A stretch of 64,000 nucleotides of DNA from CADEDH01 sp047974625 (GTDB lineage Bacteria > Actinomycetota > Acidimicrobiia > Acidimicrobiales > SZUA-35), in the NCBI GenBank assembly GCA_047974625.1, contig JBKECK010000054.1, forward strand, positions 186,001 through 250,000, given 5' to 3'. Both the position numbers and the translations under genes were made by a program. This document shows, piece by piece, positions 17,745 to 25,920 of the stretch. The notes below the pieces were generated by a model that had not been told where the DNA came from, ran no database searches, and saw nothing but the letters and a program-made list of their open reading frames with translations. Positions within the stretch are counted from its first letter, which is position 1, and every line of letters begins with the position of its first letter.

Positions 17745-18380
17745 TCAGTCCCGGCGGCCGGTCACGGCCAGTTGGGCGCCGAGGCCGATCATCACCAGGC
17801 CGCCCCCGGCCCGCAACCGCTCCAGCCGCCGGGGGGAACGGGCGAACCAGGTCCGGGCGGTGCCGGCCGCCAGGCCCCAGGCCCCGTCAGAGACCAGGGC
17901 GACCATGCTGAAGACGCCGCCCAGGACGAGCATCTGCACACCGGCGGGGGCACCGGTAGGGCTGACGAACTGGGGGAGGATGGCGGCGAAGAACACGATC
18001 GCCTTGGGGTTGGCGGCGCCGACGACAACCCCGTCGAGGAACACCGACCGGAACGACCCCCGCTCCGGGGCCACCTCGACGGTGGCCGCGTCGCGCCGGT
18101 GCCGCATCGCCTGAACACCCAGCCAGACCAGATAGCCGGCGCCGGCCAGCTTCACCGCGGTGAACACCGCGATGGAACGGGCCACGATGGCACCGAGGCC
18201 GACAGCCACCAGCACGACCTGGGCGTACACACCGACCACATTGCCGAGCACCGTCACCAGGGCGGTCCGCCGGCCGAACGACACCGCCCGGCTGACCACG
18301 AACAGCACGCTCGGCCCCGGCACCACGATCAGGGCGAAGGCGAGGCCGGCGAAGGCGGCGATGGATCCCGGGGACGGCAT
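17745..18380 (-). CDS. LysE/RhtB-family exporter
   Basis: A 211-residue membrane protein with five or six hydrophobic spans. The N-terminal signature FALIVVPGPSVLFVVSRA is the conserved GPG-containing LysE motif, and NPKAIVFFAAILPQF after TM3 is the second hallmark. The family exports amino acids such as lysine, homoserine or threonine, and the substrate here is undefined. TACGGT at 18393-18388 lies 7 nt before the ATG, another leaderless-type start. Confidence 0.88.
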   Translation of the reverse strand: MPSPGSIAAFAGLAFALIVVPGPSVLFVVSRAVSFGRRTALVTVLGNVVGVYAQVVLVAVGLGAIVARSIAVFTAVKLAGAGYLVWLGVQAMRHRRDAATVEVAPERGSFRSVFLDGVVVGAANPKAIVFFAAILPQFVSPTGAPAGVQMLVLGGVFSMVALVSDGAWGLAAGTARTWFARSPRRLERLRAGGGLVMIGLGAQLAVTGRRD

Positions 18381-18416
18381 CCGGCGAACCGTATCGGCGT
18401 CGGTCCGCGAACTTCG

Positions 18417-18704
18417 CTACCGCCCGGCCCGCCGGCGGTCGAGCAGATCGTCCAGGCCCTCCGGCGGATCGACCACCTCCACGACCTTGCTCCGATGGGT
18501 GGCCCCGTGGACGATGGAGAGCTGCCGTCTCCGGACCTTCAGCACCGAGGCCAGGAGCTTGATCACGGCGTCGTTGGCCCGGCCGTCGACGGCGGGAGCG
18601 GTGACGGCCACCACCAGGGCGTCCGCCTCACCCCAGGTTCCACCCACCGCGGCCGCCGACGAACCCGGTTTCACCCTGATCTCGAAGCGCGCCGGTGCCG
18701 TCAC
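18417..18704 (-). CDS. DUF167 (YggU-like) family protein
   Basis: A small 95-residue protein. RFEIRVKPGSS near the N-terminus and the conserved block VTAPAVDGRANDAVIKLLASVLKV (shown in parts: APAVDGRAND, AVIKLLASVLKV) define the DUF167/YggU fold, followed by the usual IVHGATHRSKVVEV strand. Function is unknown; the family is almost universal. GTG 18704 gives the family's normal length; GTG 18746 would add a 14-residue unconserved extension. Confidence 0.82.
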   Translation of the reverse strand: MTAPARFEIRVKPGSSAAAVGGTWGEADALVVAVTAPAVDGRANDAVIKLLASVLKVRRRQLSIVHGATHRSKVVEVVDPPEGLDDLLDRRRAGR

Positions 18705-18787
18705 CGCCTCGATCGTGGCGCCTGATCCGTCCCCGGGCAAGCCCACGGCGACGCCAGTGGGCCGGGCCCGGGGACGAGCCGATCGGA

Positions 18788-19075
18788 TCAGTCCAGGTCA
18801 ATTAGAAAGTCAACCCACATGAGGGTGGGGCCGTCGGCGCCGTCGAGGACCTGGAGGGCCACCGAGAACCGCCGGGCCCCGTCAGCCATGAGGATCACCC
18901 CGTCCACAATCCGGATGTCCGGACGGGCCGAGATGGTCATGGGAAGGTCCGGCCAGTAACGCTCGGCCACGGCGACCGCGTTGAACATCTCACCCAGCAG
19001 GGCCCGGCGGAGCCCCTCGTCGAGGTGCTCCAGCTCGGCCTCCACCAGTGACGCATAATCGAGGGGCGTGGGCAC
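18788..19075 (-). CDS. Hypothetical protein, about 95 residues
   Basis: I do not recognise this protein. It looks real by codon bias and by its alternating helix/strand composition (EAELEHLDEGLRRALLGE, then ISARPDIRIVDGVILMADG, then FSVALQVLDG). It ends in acidic residues. GTG 19075 is the likely start; the open frame continues upstream, but there it crosses tandem repeats and the divergent gene at 19226. A family of small cytosolic proteins with a mixed alpha/beta fold is the most I can say. Confidence 0.55.
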   Translation of the reverse strand: MPTPLDYASLVEAELEHLDEGLRRALLGEMFNAVAVAERYWPDLPMTISARPDIRIVDGVILMADGARRFSVALQVLDGADGPTLMWVDFLIDLD

Positions 19076-19113
19076 TGGAATCAGCCTATGACACCGGAGT
19101 GACACCGAACCGA

Positions 19114-19180
19114 CCGTGTCCTGCTGACAACCGTGTCCTGCTGACAACCGTGTCCTGCTGACAACCGTGTCCTGCTGATG
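19114..19180. repeat. Four tandem 17-bp repeats with TGTC-N5-GACA dyads
   Basis: The unit CCGTGTCCTGCTGACAA starts at 19114, 19131, 19148 and 19165 (the last ends GATG). Each unit contains the dyad TGTC-N5-GACA. The array lies between two small divergent hypothetical genes and could be an operator cluster, or a minisatellite that happens to contain a dyad. Confidence 0.7.
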
Positions 19181-19225
19181 TACGGCCTTCGGGACGACAC
19201 CGCCGATGTCGGGTAGTATTGCTGC

Positions 19226-19489
19226 ATGGCGTGGCCACCAGCCCCGATCGTGTCGTTCCAACCCACCTACGAACGGCTGGACGGCCGGATGAGTGCTGAG
19301 GACGAGGCCGCCTACGGGAAGCTCCACCTCGAACTGGCCGCCCGCCTGCGGGAACGTGAGGGTGACGATGCCCCGACGAGGCTGCGGCCCTCCGACATGT
19401 GGGATCGGTTCTTCGGGCCCGCGGTCACCGACGAGCAGTGGGCCCACCGGACCGAGTGGTGCACCCGGCTCGGCCAGCAGGTCGACTGA
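19226..19489 (+). CDS. Hypothetical small protein (87 residues)
   Basis: Unrecognised protein, rich in charged residues and Trp (MWDRFFGP, EQWAHRTEWC), predicted soluble and helical. TAGTAT at 19214-19219 lies 6 nt before the ATG and there is no Shine-Dalgarno, so a leaderless transcript is likely. The promoter and the 17-bp repeat array upstream support expression. Function is unknown. Confidence 0.6.
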   Translation: MAWPPAPIVSFQPTYERLDGRMSAEDEAAYGKLHLELAARLREREGDDAPTRLRPSDMWDRFFGPAVTDEQWAHRTEWCTRLGQQVD

Positions 19490-19510
19490 GAGGACCGGCG
19501 CACCCCACCA

Positions 19511-20461
19511 TCACAGGGCGGCGAGCGCCGGGTTGACCTCGGCGGCGAGCCACTCTGGGACCACGTCCTCCTCGTGGCAGAAGTGCTCGAATACCACCTC
19601 GTCGAGGCCGAGCGCCCGCAGCCGGCCGACCCGATCGACCAGCTCCTCGACCGTCCCCATCCACGGTGCCCGCCCGACGGCGGCCGCGTTCTCCAGAGTG
19701 AGGCGCCGTCCCCGGGGCGACATCATGGCCAGGTAGCGGTCGAGGGCCAGGTCCCGGCTGCGCCGATCGGGGCCGATGGCCGCGAACAGGAGCATCGACC
19801 GTCGGATGTCGGCCGGGTCCCGCCCTACGGTGGCGCAGTGGCGCTCGAGGGCGTCGACCGCAGCCGCGTAGCCCTCCGGGTCCATGCCGGTGGCGTTCCA
19901 CTCGGCGGCGTGCTCGGCCACGATCCGCAGGGTCCGGCGTGGCCCGGTCCCTCCCACCAGGATGGGTGGTCGGCCGACGGGCGGGTGGGGCTGGGAGTCG
20001 GTGCCATCGATCCGGTAGTACTCCCCCTTGAACGTCCCGGCGTCGGAGTACCACAACCGCTTCATCAGGGTGATGGCCTCCTCCAGGCGGTCGTAGCGTT
20101 CGGGGGCGGAAGGGAACTCGAGGCCGTAGACCTCGTGCTCGTCGGGGAACCAGCCGGCCCCCAGGCCGAGCACGAACCGTCCACCGCTCAGGGCGTCGAG
20201 CTGTTGGGCCATGCGCCCCACGTCCACCGGCCGGCGGAACGTCACCGGTGACACCAAGGGACCGAACCGGACCCGGCCGGTCTCCTCGGCCGCCATCACG
20301 AAGCTCAGGTACACGTCGACGGCGTCCTTCTGGGTGCCGTTGTAGTAGTGGTCGGAGCGGACCAACGAATGGAAGCCCAGCCCGTCGACCAGGCGGCAGA
20401 TGTGCCGCCACCGGTCCCAGGTCAGCGGGGTGGCCTCACCCACGATCATGCCCACGTCCAT
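19511..20461 (-). CDS. LLM-class F420-dependent oxidoreductase
   Basis: A 316-residue TIM-barrel protein of the luciferase-like group that uses cofactor F420. Diagnostic pieces are the N-terminal 'GLGFHSLVRSDHYYNG', GPLVSPVTFRRP, LGLGAGWFPDEHEVYG and PPILVGGTGPRRTLRI. F420-dependent members reduce or oxidise diverse substrates in Actinobacteria, so the substrate is open. It runs convergent to the small gene at 19226-19489. The downstream gene on the other side (20590) is divergent, with 128 bases between them. Confidence 0.87.
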   Translation of the reverse strand: MDVGMIVGEATPLTWDRWRHICRLVDGLGFHSLVRSDHYYNGTQKDAVDVYLSFVMAAEETGRVRFGPLVSPVTFRRPVDVGRMAQQLDALSGGRFVLGLGAGWFPDEHEVYGLEFPSAPERYDRLEEAITLMKRLWYSDAGTFKGEYYRIDGTDSQPHPPVGRPPILVGGTGPRRTLRIVAEHAAEWNATGMDPEGYAAAVDALERHCATVGRDPADIRRSMLLFAAIGPDRRSRDLALDRYLAMMSPRGRRLTLENAAAVGRAPWMGTVEELVDRVGRLRALGLDEVVFEHFCHEEDVVPEWLAAEVNPALAAL

Positions 20462-20589
20462 ATGCCGCGCCCTCCCCCTCGACGTGCCCGCCTTGACCCC
20501 GGGCCACCATGATCAAGATCGTATGCTGCCGATCCACGGGGATCGAACGTCCGCGTCGACCCGAGCACCCAACGCCTGAGGAGACCAGC

Positions 20590-21018
20590 ATGGCGAATCC
20601 ACCGGTCAACCCGTCCCACCAGATCTCGCTCGACGGTGCCCGCACCGTCCTCGACGCCGCCCTCACCCAGGCGGCTCGGATGGGCCTGGCCTTCTGCATC
20701 ACCGTCGCCGACCCGTCCGGCGAGCCGGTGACCACGGCCCGGATGGACGGGGCGCCGCGCCTGTCAGCCGGGATCGCCGCCAACAAGGCCTACAGCGTCG
20801 CCGGCTTCAACGGCATGCCCACCAACCGCTGGTGGGACATGGTCAAGGACAACGGCCCCCTGTTGCACGGGCTGACCCTGACCCCCCGCCTCACCATCTT
20901 CGGCGGTGGGCTGCCCATCCTGGTGGACGGGGATCTGGTCGGGGCGATCGGTGTGTCGGGCGGCTCCGCCGAGCAGGACACCGAGGTGGCCGCGGCGGGG
21001 GCCGCGGCCCTCGGCTGA
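20590..21018 (+). CDS. GlcG/HbpS-family (DUF336) heme-binding-like protein
   Basis: A 142-residue protein with the GlcG/HbpS fold signatures: ISLDGARTVLDAALTQA, ADPSGEPVTTARMDGAP and the C-terminal FGGGLPILVDGDLVGAIGVSGG followed by EQDTEVAAAGA. The family includes the extracellular heme-binding HbpS and the cytosolic glycolate-linked GlcG. No signal peptide is present, so a cytosolic role is likely. GAGGAG lies 6 bases before ATG 20590, and a TATGCT -10-like box lies at about 20523. Confidence 0.83.
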   Translation: MANPPVNPSHQISLDGARTVLDAALTQAARMGLAFCITVADPSGEPVTTARMDGAPRLSAGIAANKAYSVAGFNGMPTNRWWDMVKDNGPLLHGLTLTPRLTIFGGGLPILVDGDLVGAIGVSGGSAEQDTEVAAAGAAALG

Positions 21019-21055
21019 TGCCGCCGACGCCGCGGCCGTTCGTACTGTCAGTCCC

Positions 21056-21115
21056 CCCAACGACGGTCCTCCCAACGACGGTCCTCCCAACGACGGTGCA
21101 CCCGACAACGGTGCA
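21056..21115. repeat. Four tandem 15-bp repeats
   Basis: The unit CCCAACGACGGTCCT begins at 21056, 21071, 21086 and 21101. Copies 1-2 are identical; copies 3-4 diverge (GTGCA ends). It fills the gap between the GlcG-like gene and the methyltransferase-like gene and could be regulatory or a simple minisatellite. Confidence 0.7.
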
Positions 21116-21160
21116 CTCCTCAGTGCTGCCGGTCGCCCGCCGGGACCGGGGCCTTCGGAC

Positions 21161-21868
21161 GTGACCGGGCCCGCCAACCCCCTGCTGGAGGCCCTCCGGC
21201 GGGCCGCCCCCGGGGACGGGGCCGCCCGGGACGACGCCATCGGCCGCTACGGGTTCGCCGTGCCTGACGAGGTGGCCCTGGCCGCCATCGCCCGGCACGC
21301 TCCGGCCGGGGTGGTGGAGATCGGCGCCGGTACCGGCTACTGGGCCGCCCAACTAGCCGGGCACGGGCTCGATGTGGCCGCCTACGATCCCCAGCCGGCC
21401 CCATCGCCGGACAATCGGTGGTTCGCCGGGGCCGAGCCGTGGTTCGAGCTGACCACGGCCGACCACCGGGTGGTGGAACGGCACCCGGACCGGCTGCTCC
21501 TGCTCGTCTGGCCGACCCGGAACGAGACGTGGGCGGCCGAGGCGATCGAGTCCTACGCCGCGGCGGGTGGCGACCGCGTGGCCTATGTGGGCGAGGGCCC
21601 GGGGGGACGGACCGGGGACGATCGCTTCCACGCCCTGTTGGGCGAGATCGACCGGTGCCTGCGCTGCGCCTACGAGGTGGCCGACACAGCCTGCACCTGT
21701 GGCGTGACCCCGCTCTGGGAGCGGGTCGAGCGGATCGAGCTGCCCCACTGGCCTGACTGCCAGGACCGGCTCCACATCTACCGCCCCGTCTCCGCGGGCA
21801 CCCCGGCTGGGGGCGGGCCCCGGCGACGGCGGTGGCTGGGCGGTGGACGACAACGTCGGAGCCGCTGA
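21161..21868 (+). CDS. SAM-dependent methyltransferase-like protein
   Basis: A 235-residue protein with Rossmann motif I VVEIGAGTGYWAAQLA and the following acidic residue (VAAYD) expected of a class I methyltransferase. Later strands (LLLLVWPTRNETWAAEA, RVAYVGEG) resemble a family of uncharacterised methyltransferase-fold proteins rather than any with known substrate. A CxxC pair (CTCGV, with RCLRCAY just before) may bind metal. GTG 21161 is the likely start, since the frame upstream runs through the 15-bp repeats. The Arg/Gly-rich C-terminus is low complexity. Confidence 0.68.
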   Translation: MTGPANPLLEALRRAAPGDGAARDDAIGRYGFAVPDEVALAAIARHAPAGVVEIGAGTGYWAAQLAGHGLDVAAYDPQPAPSPDNRWFAGAEPWFELTTADHRVVERHPDRLLLLVWPTRNETWAAEAIESYAAAGGDRVAYVGEGPGGRTGDDRFHALLGEIDRCLRCAYEVADTACTCGVTPLWERVERIELPHWPDCQDRLHIYRPVSAGTPAGGGPRRRRWLGGGRQRRSR

Positions 21869-21900
21869 CCGGCCGGTCGCCCGGGTTCACGCCCGGGCCT

Positions 21901-23055
21901 TCACCTCTCCGGGAGGGTGATCGCCCCATCGGCGGCCAGGCGACCGATCTCCTCGTCCGAGAACCCGAACCGGGCCAGCACCGTGCCAGTGTGCTGGCCG
22001 ACGGCGGGCGGGGGCGCGGTTGGGGCAGGCATGGTGCCGTCCAGGCGGATACCGGCCCCCGGCAGGTAGAGGGGCTCGTCGGCTCCGGGGACGTCGACCG
22101 GGCTCAGCAGACCCCGCTCGATCGGATACCCCTCCCCGGTCACCTCGCTGAGCGACCGGACCCGGGCCGCCGGCACCCCGGCCGCGTTCAGCCTCGTCTC
22201 CCACCGGGTCGCGGTATCGGTGGCGAAGATGCCGCCGAGGACGGCGCGGGCCCGGTCCACGTCGTCGGTGGGCAACGGGTCGACACCCAGCAGGGCTTCC
22301 AGCTTGGTCAGGTGACTGGCTTTGTTGGCGGCCAGCATCAGCCAACCGTCGCTGGTCTCGAATGCCCCCGAGGCGACCGCTCCGCTGAAGGCGTTGTTGC
22401 CGGTCCGGGGCGGATCGACTCCGGTCGCCTGGGTGTTGACCAGGGCGGCCGCGTTCATTAGGAGGCCGGCGTCGAGCATGGTGGCGTCCACCCGGACAGC
22501 CCGGCCGGTGCGGCGCCGTTCCAGGATCCCGGCCAGGAGCCCGAAGGCCAGGAGGAGACCGCCCCCGTAATCGAGGTATGGGGCACCCACCTTGATGGGC
22601 GGGCCGCCGGGGAACCCCGAGCTCATCATGGTCCCGCTGACGGCCTGGACCACATGGTCGAAGCCGGGCCGGCCGGCGTAGGGGCCCGACGATCCGAACG
22701 CGCTCAGGGAGCCGTAGACGATCGTCGGGTTCCGTTTCCGGGCGTCGTCCCAACCGAGCCCCATCGACTCGGCGGTGCCGGGGGCGAATCCCTCCACGAA
22801 CACGTCGGCCGCCTCGATGAGCCGGCGGACGACCTCAGACCCGCCGGGAGATCGCAGGTCTACGGTCACCGACTGCTTCCCCGCGTTCTGGGTGGCGAAA
22901 CCGCGTGGATTGCCGCCGCGCATCCACTCCCCCGCCGGGGGCTCGATCTTGACCACCTCGGCCCCGAGCAGGTGGAGCAGGTAGGTGGCAAACGGGGTGG
23001 CCAGCACCTGCCCCATGTCGACGACGACGACACCGTCGAGTGGACGTTCGGCCAT
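21901..23055 (-). CDS. CaiB/BaiF-type (class III) CoA-transferase
   Basis: A 384-residue class III CoA-transferase. The N-terminus (LDGVVVVDMGQVLATPFATYLLHLLGAEV) is the family's CoA-binding Rossmann region. PGFDHVVQAVSG contains the Asp that forms the acyl-aspartyl intermediate in the family. The start at ATG 23055 is preceded by TAGGGT (23068-23063) at 7 nt, so it is probably leaderless. Substrates are unknown; neighbours suggest a carboxylic acid of aromatic or alicyclic breakdown. Convergent with the methyltransferase-like gene. Confidence 0.88.
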   Translation of the reverse strand: MAERPLDGVVVVDMGQVLATPFATYLLHLLGAEVVKIEPPAGEWMRGGNPRGFATQNAGKQSVTVDLRSPGGSEVVRRLIEAADVFVEGFAPGTAESMGLGWDDARKRNPTIVYGSLSAFGSSGPYAGRPGFDHVVQAVSGTMMSSGFPGGPPIKVGAPYLDYGGGLLLAFGLLAGILERRRTGRAVRVDATMLDAGLLMNAAALVNTQATGVDPPRTGNNAFSGAVASGAFETSDGWLMLAANKASHLTKLEALLGVDPLPTDDVDRARAVLGGIFATDTATRWETRLNAAGVPAARVRSLSEVTGEGYPIERGLLSPVDVPGADEPLYLPGAGIRLDGTMPAPTAPPPAVGQHTGTVLARFGFSDEEIGRLAADGAITLPER

Positions 23056-23097
23056 GGCGACGACCCTAGCCCCTGAGGTGACCACGGGCACACCGGC

Positions 23098-23592
23098 TCA
23101 GTGGTCGGAGAGCCGCTGGCCGATAAGGCGGGTCCCCGGTCCGGGCCCACCGCCCGGCCCCGGTCCGGCGCTGACCCCCTCGGCCTGCACCGGCTCGCCA
23201 CAATGCGCACAGACCACGGCGACCTCGATGGGGTGGCCGTGGTGATAGGTGATCGCCGGAGGACCGGCGTCGCCGGCCAGCCAGCGATCACCCCAGGCCA
23301 GCACGGCGAGGATGATGGGCACCAGATCCCGGCCCTGCTCGGTAAGCAGGTAGTCGTGGCGGAGTGGCCGCTGCTGGTAGGCCCGCCGCTCGACGAGCCC
23401 GTCGTCGACCAGTTCCTGCAGCCGTTGGGTGAGCACCTTGCGCGAGACGCCGAGGTCGGCCACAAGCTGGTCGAACCGGGTCAGGCCCACGTGCAGGTCC
23501 CGCACCACCAGCGCCTTCCACGGATCGCCCATGACCGCGAACGAGCGGGCGATCGAGCAGCGCATGGTACCGAAGTCGGTGGAGGCCCCCAT
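23098..23592 (-). CDS. HxlR-family transcriptional regulator
   Basis: A 164-residue winged-helix regulator: C..ARSFAVMGDPWKALVVRDL, then RFDQLVADLGVSRKVLTQRLQELVDDGLVERR and the wing PLRHDYLLTEQGRDL, the standard HxlR layout. A CxxC pair (VCAHCGEPV) in the C-terminal tail could bind zinc or sense redox state, followed by a Gly/Pro-rich stretch. AAGGGA lies 9 bases before ATG 23592. Divergent from the SnoaL-like gene across 65 bases, which it probably regulates. Confidence 0.87.
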   Translation of the reverse strand: MGASTDFGTMRCSIARSFAVMGDPWKALVVRDLHVGLTRFDQLVADLGVSRKVLTQRLQELVDDGLVERRAYQQRPLRHDYLLTEQGRDLVPIILAVLAWGDRWLAGDAGPPAITYHHGHPIEVAVVCAHCGEPVQAEGVSAGPGPGGGPGPGTRLIGQRLSDH

Positions 23593-23657
23593 GGGGTAGG
23601 TTCCCTTCAGAGACTTACTAGGGTATGTGAGTTCCCAACGGAGACTCAGGAGGATCA

Positions 23658-24113
23658 ATGTACTGGAGAACTGTTGAACGTCAGGTCCGAGCCACGTTCG
23701 CGGAGCTCAACAAGGGCAACTATCCGGCCATGCTCGATTCCCTGGCCCCCAACTTTGAATACCACTTCATCGGCGACCACTCCCTCGGCGGCCGCCGAAC
23801 CACGATCGAGACCATGGACCGGTGGTGGCAACGCGTGCTGCGCCTGCTTCCCGACCTCCGGTTCGACATCCGGGACGTGATCGTCCGCGGCCACCCCCTG
23901 GACACCCGGATCGCGGTGCGGTCCACGGTCTCGGGCCATTCGCCCCTGGGGGACCCGTACCGGAACGAGATGATGCAGTTCATGCACCTCCGACTCGGCA
24001 AACTGACCCGGGTGGAGAGCCTGGAGGACACGGCCCTGCTCCAGACCTTCCTGTCGGAGCTGGATCCGGCCGACCATCCCGACGCCGCCGCCCCGCCCCT
24101 GGTGGACGCGTAG
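23658..24113 (+). CDS. SnoaL/NTF2-like protein
   Basis: A 151-residue single-domain protein of the NTF2-like cone fold. It reads as an initial helix with 'RTVERQVRATFAELNKGNY', then FEYHFIGDHS, WWQRVLRLLPDL and paired strands ending QFMHLRLGKLTRVES, typical of SnoaL-like proteins (nuclear transport factor 2 superfamily). Such proteins serve as small isomerases, cyclases or ligand binders, and no catalytic residue can be assigned. AGGAGG lies 5 bases before ATG 23658, the strongest ribosome-binding site of this stretch. Divergent from the HxlR regulator. Confidence 0.8.
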   Translation: MYWRTVERQVRATFAELNKGNYPAMLDSLAPNFEYHFIGDHSLGGRRTTIETMDRWWQRVLRLLPDLRFDIRDVIVRGHPLDTRIAVRSTVSGHSPLGDPYRNEMMQFMHLRLGKLTRVESLEDTALLQTFLSELDPADHPDAAAPPLVDA

Positions 24114-24143
24114 GGGCGACCCGGGGCCGGCCGGCCGGGCCCA

Positions 24144-24494
24144 CTACCCGACCTGGAACGGGCGGAGCTCGATCGGACCCTCGGCGGCGGCGGCCGCCTT
24201 GGCCGCCCACACCATGGCCGCGTCCGAGTCGTCGGCCTCGAGCACCCAGAATCCACCCATCTGGGCCGGGCCGCCGGCATAGGGGCCGGCCGTCGTCGCC
24301 GACCCTTCACCGGAGGACCGCACCACCGTCGCTGACGAGGCCGGCTGCAGTCCGCCACCGAACACCCAGGCCCCGGCGGCCGTGATCTCCTCGTTGAACG
24401 CCCCGACCTGAGCTCCGATCCGTTGGGCATCCCCACTGTCGAAGTCAATGTCGTACTCGTCGTCGTGCCATACCGAGATCAGATACTGAGCCAT
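24144..24494 (-). CDS. YCII-related (DGPF) domain protein
   Basis: A 116-residue protein with the YCII/YCII-like fold: MAQYLISVWHDD at the start, an Asn/Glu helix, FGGGLQPASSATVVR in the middle and 'GPYAGGPAQMGGFWVLEADD' towards the end, the classical DGPF-type region. These proteins often accompany sigma factors or regulators; here the divergent gene is an FAD oxidoreductase followed by a WYL regulator. Start at ATG 24494; a CACAAT box sits 6 nt upstream. Confidence 0.82.
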   Translation of the reverse strand: MAQYLISVWHDDEYDIDFDSGDAQRIGAQVGAFNEEITAAGAWVFGGGLQPASSATVVRSSGEGSATTAGPYAGGPAQMGGFWVLEADDSDAAMVWAAKAAAAAEGPIELRPFQVG

Positions 24495-24600
24495 GACGGC
24501 ATTGTGCCCGACGACGGGAACTCCGTGGCTGCCGACGTCGAGGAAGGCGAACTCTCGGTCCAATACCGGGAATCGTTCTTGTTCCCATTACCCTAGGGGG

Positions 24601-25917
24601 ATGACCCACCCCCAGGTCCCGGACACCCGGATGCCCGTCGGCGGCACCGACGTCGACGTCTGCATCCTCGGAGCCGGCCCCCACGGCCTGGCCGCCGCGG
24701 TCCATCTCCGAACGGCCCGACCCGGCGTCGGCATCATCACCCTCGATCCGTCCGGCGCCTGGCTCACCACCTGGCACAACCAGATGGCCCGGGCCGAGAT
24801 CGCCACCCTCCGCTCCCCCATCGTGCACCATCCGTCGCCCGACCCCTCCGGCCTCGCCCGACACCTCACCGACCGTCGGCTCGCCTCCTCCGGCCTCCCC
24901 TACGAGGTCCCAACCACGACGGCGTTCGCCTCCTTCTGCGCCGAGCTGATCACGGGCCACGGCCTGGACGCCCCCGTCGCCGCCCGACCGAGATCGATCA
25001 CCCCGACCAGATCGCGGGTCCGGATCGAGGCCGGCCGGGCCACCATCCACGCCTCCCGGGTGATCGTGGCCACCAACCCCCACCACCGGGTGGTCCCCGA
25101 GTGGGTGTGGCCCCTCCTCGGCCGTGAGCCCGGCCTGTTCGCCCACGCCGCCGACCTCGACCTCACCGACCTGGATCCGGCCGGCACCGCCGACCTCGAC
25201 GGCGAGCGGGTGGCCGTCATCGGCGGTGGCTTGAGCGCGGCCCACCTCGCCTGCGGGGCGGCGCGGCGCGGGGCCTCCGTGGAGCTGGTGATGCGGGGCC
25301 GCCAGCGGGTCCGCCCCTTCGACACCGACCCCGGATGGCTCGGTCCCCGGTGCCTCCGGACCTTCGAGGCCGACCCGGACCCAGCCAGCCGGCTCCTCCG
25401 GGCCCGGGCGGCGCGCGGGGGCGGCTCGGTGCCACCTTGGATGCGGGAGCGACTCGACGCCCTCGTCGACGAGGGCCGGCTAGTCGTCCGCGAGGCGTGC
25501 TCTGTGCGGGCTGGCTCGGTGGATCCAGACGGACGCGGCCGTCTGGCCCTCGCCGACCACACCACCCTGCTCGCCGATCGGGTCTGGTTGGCCACGGGAA
25601 CGACCCCGGACATCGCCGCCGACCGAGCCCTGGCCGGACTGGTGCCCGACCATCCCGTCGTCGAGGGCCTACCCGTCGTCGGCCCCGACCTCGAGCTCGG
25701 CTCGTCGCGGGTCCACATCATGGGACGCCTCGCCACGCTCGCCCTCGGCCCGGCCGCCGGGAACCTGTGGGGGGCGCAGCGGGCGGCCCGCCAGATCACC
25801 CACACCGTCACCGGAGTCGATCTCAGTGTGGACACCGTGGCCGCGGCGCCCCCACCCCCACCCCGATCGGCCCAATCATCCGGCCATAACCTGTCCGGTT
25901 CGATCCCTACCCCGTGA
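24601..25917 (+). CDS. FAD-dependent oxidoreductase, ornithine-monooxygenase-like fold
   Basis: A 438-residue flavoprotein. VDVCILGAGPHGLAAA is the FAD-binding GxGxxG, and ERVAVIGGGLSAAHLA is the second (NADPH-type) dinucleotide motif. Between them the GAWLTTWHNQMARAEIATLRSP stretch is like that of lysine/ornithine N-monooxygenases and related uncharacterised oxidases. No neighbouring siderophore genes are seen, so a siderophore role is not supported. TACCCT at 24589-24594 lies 6 nt before the ATG, which argues for leaderless translation. The WYL regulator starts 3 bases after its stop, so they form one operon. Confidence 0.82.
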   Translation: MTHPQVPDTRMPVGGTDVDVCILGAGPHGLAAAVHLRTARPGVGIITLDPSGAWLTTWHNQMARAEIATLRSPIVHHPSPDPSGLARHLTDRRLASSGLPYEVPTTTAFASFCAELITGHGLDAPVAARPRSITPTRSRVRIEAGRATIHASRVIVATNPHHRVVPEWVWPLLGREPGLFAHAADLDLTDLDPAGTADLDGERVAVIGGGLSAAHLACGAARRGASVELVMRGRQRVRPFDTDPGWLGPRCLRTFEADPDPASRLLRARAARGGGSVPPWMRERLDALVDEGRLVVREACSVRAGSVDPDGRGRLALADHTTLLADRVWLATGTTPDIAADRALAGLVPDHPVVEGLPVVGPDLELGSSRVHIMGRLATLALGPAAGNLWGAQRAARQITHTVTGVDLSVDTVAAAPPPPPRSAQSSGHNLSGSIPTP

Positions 25918-25920
25918 GCC

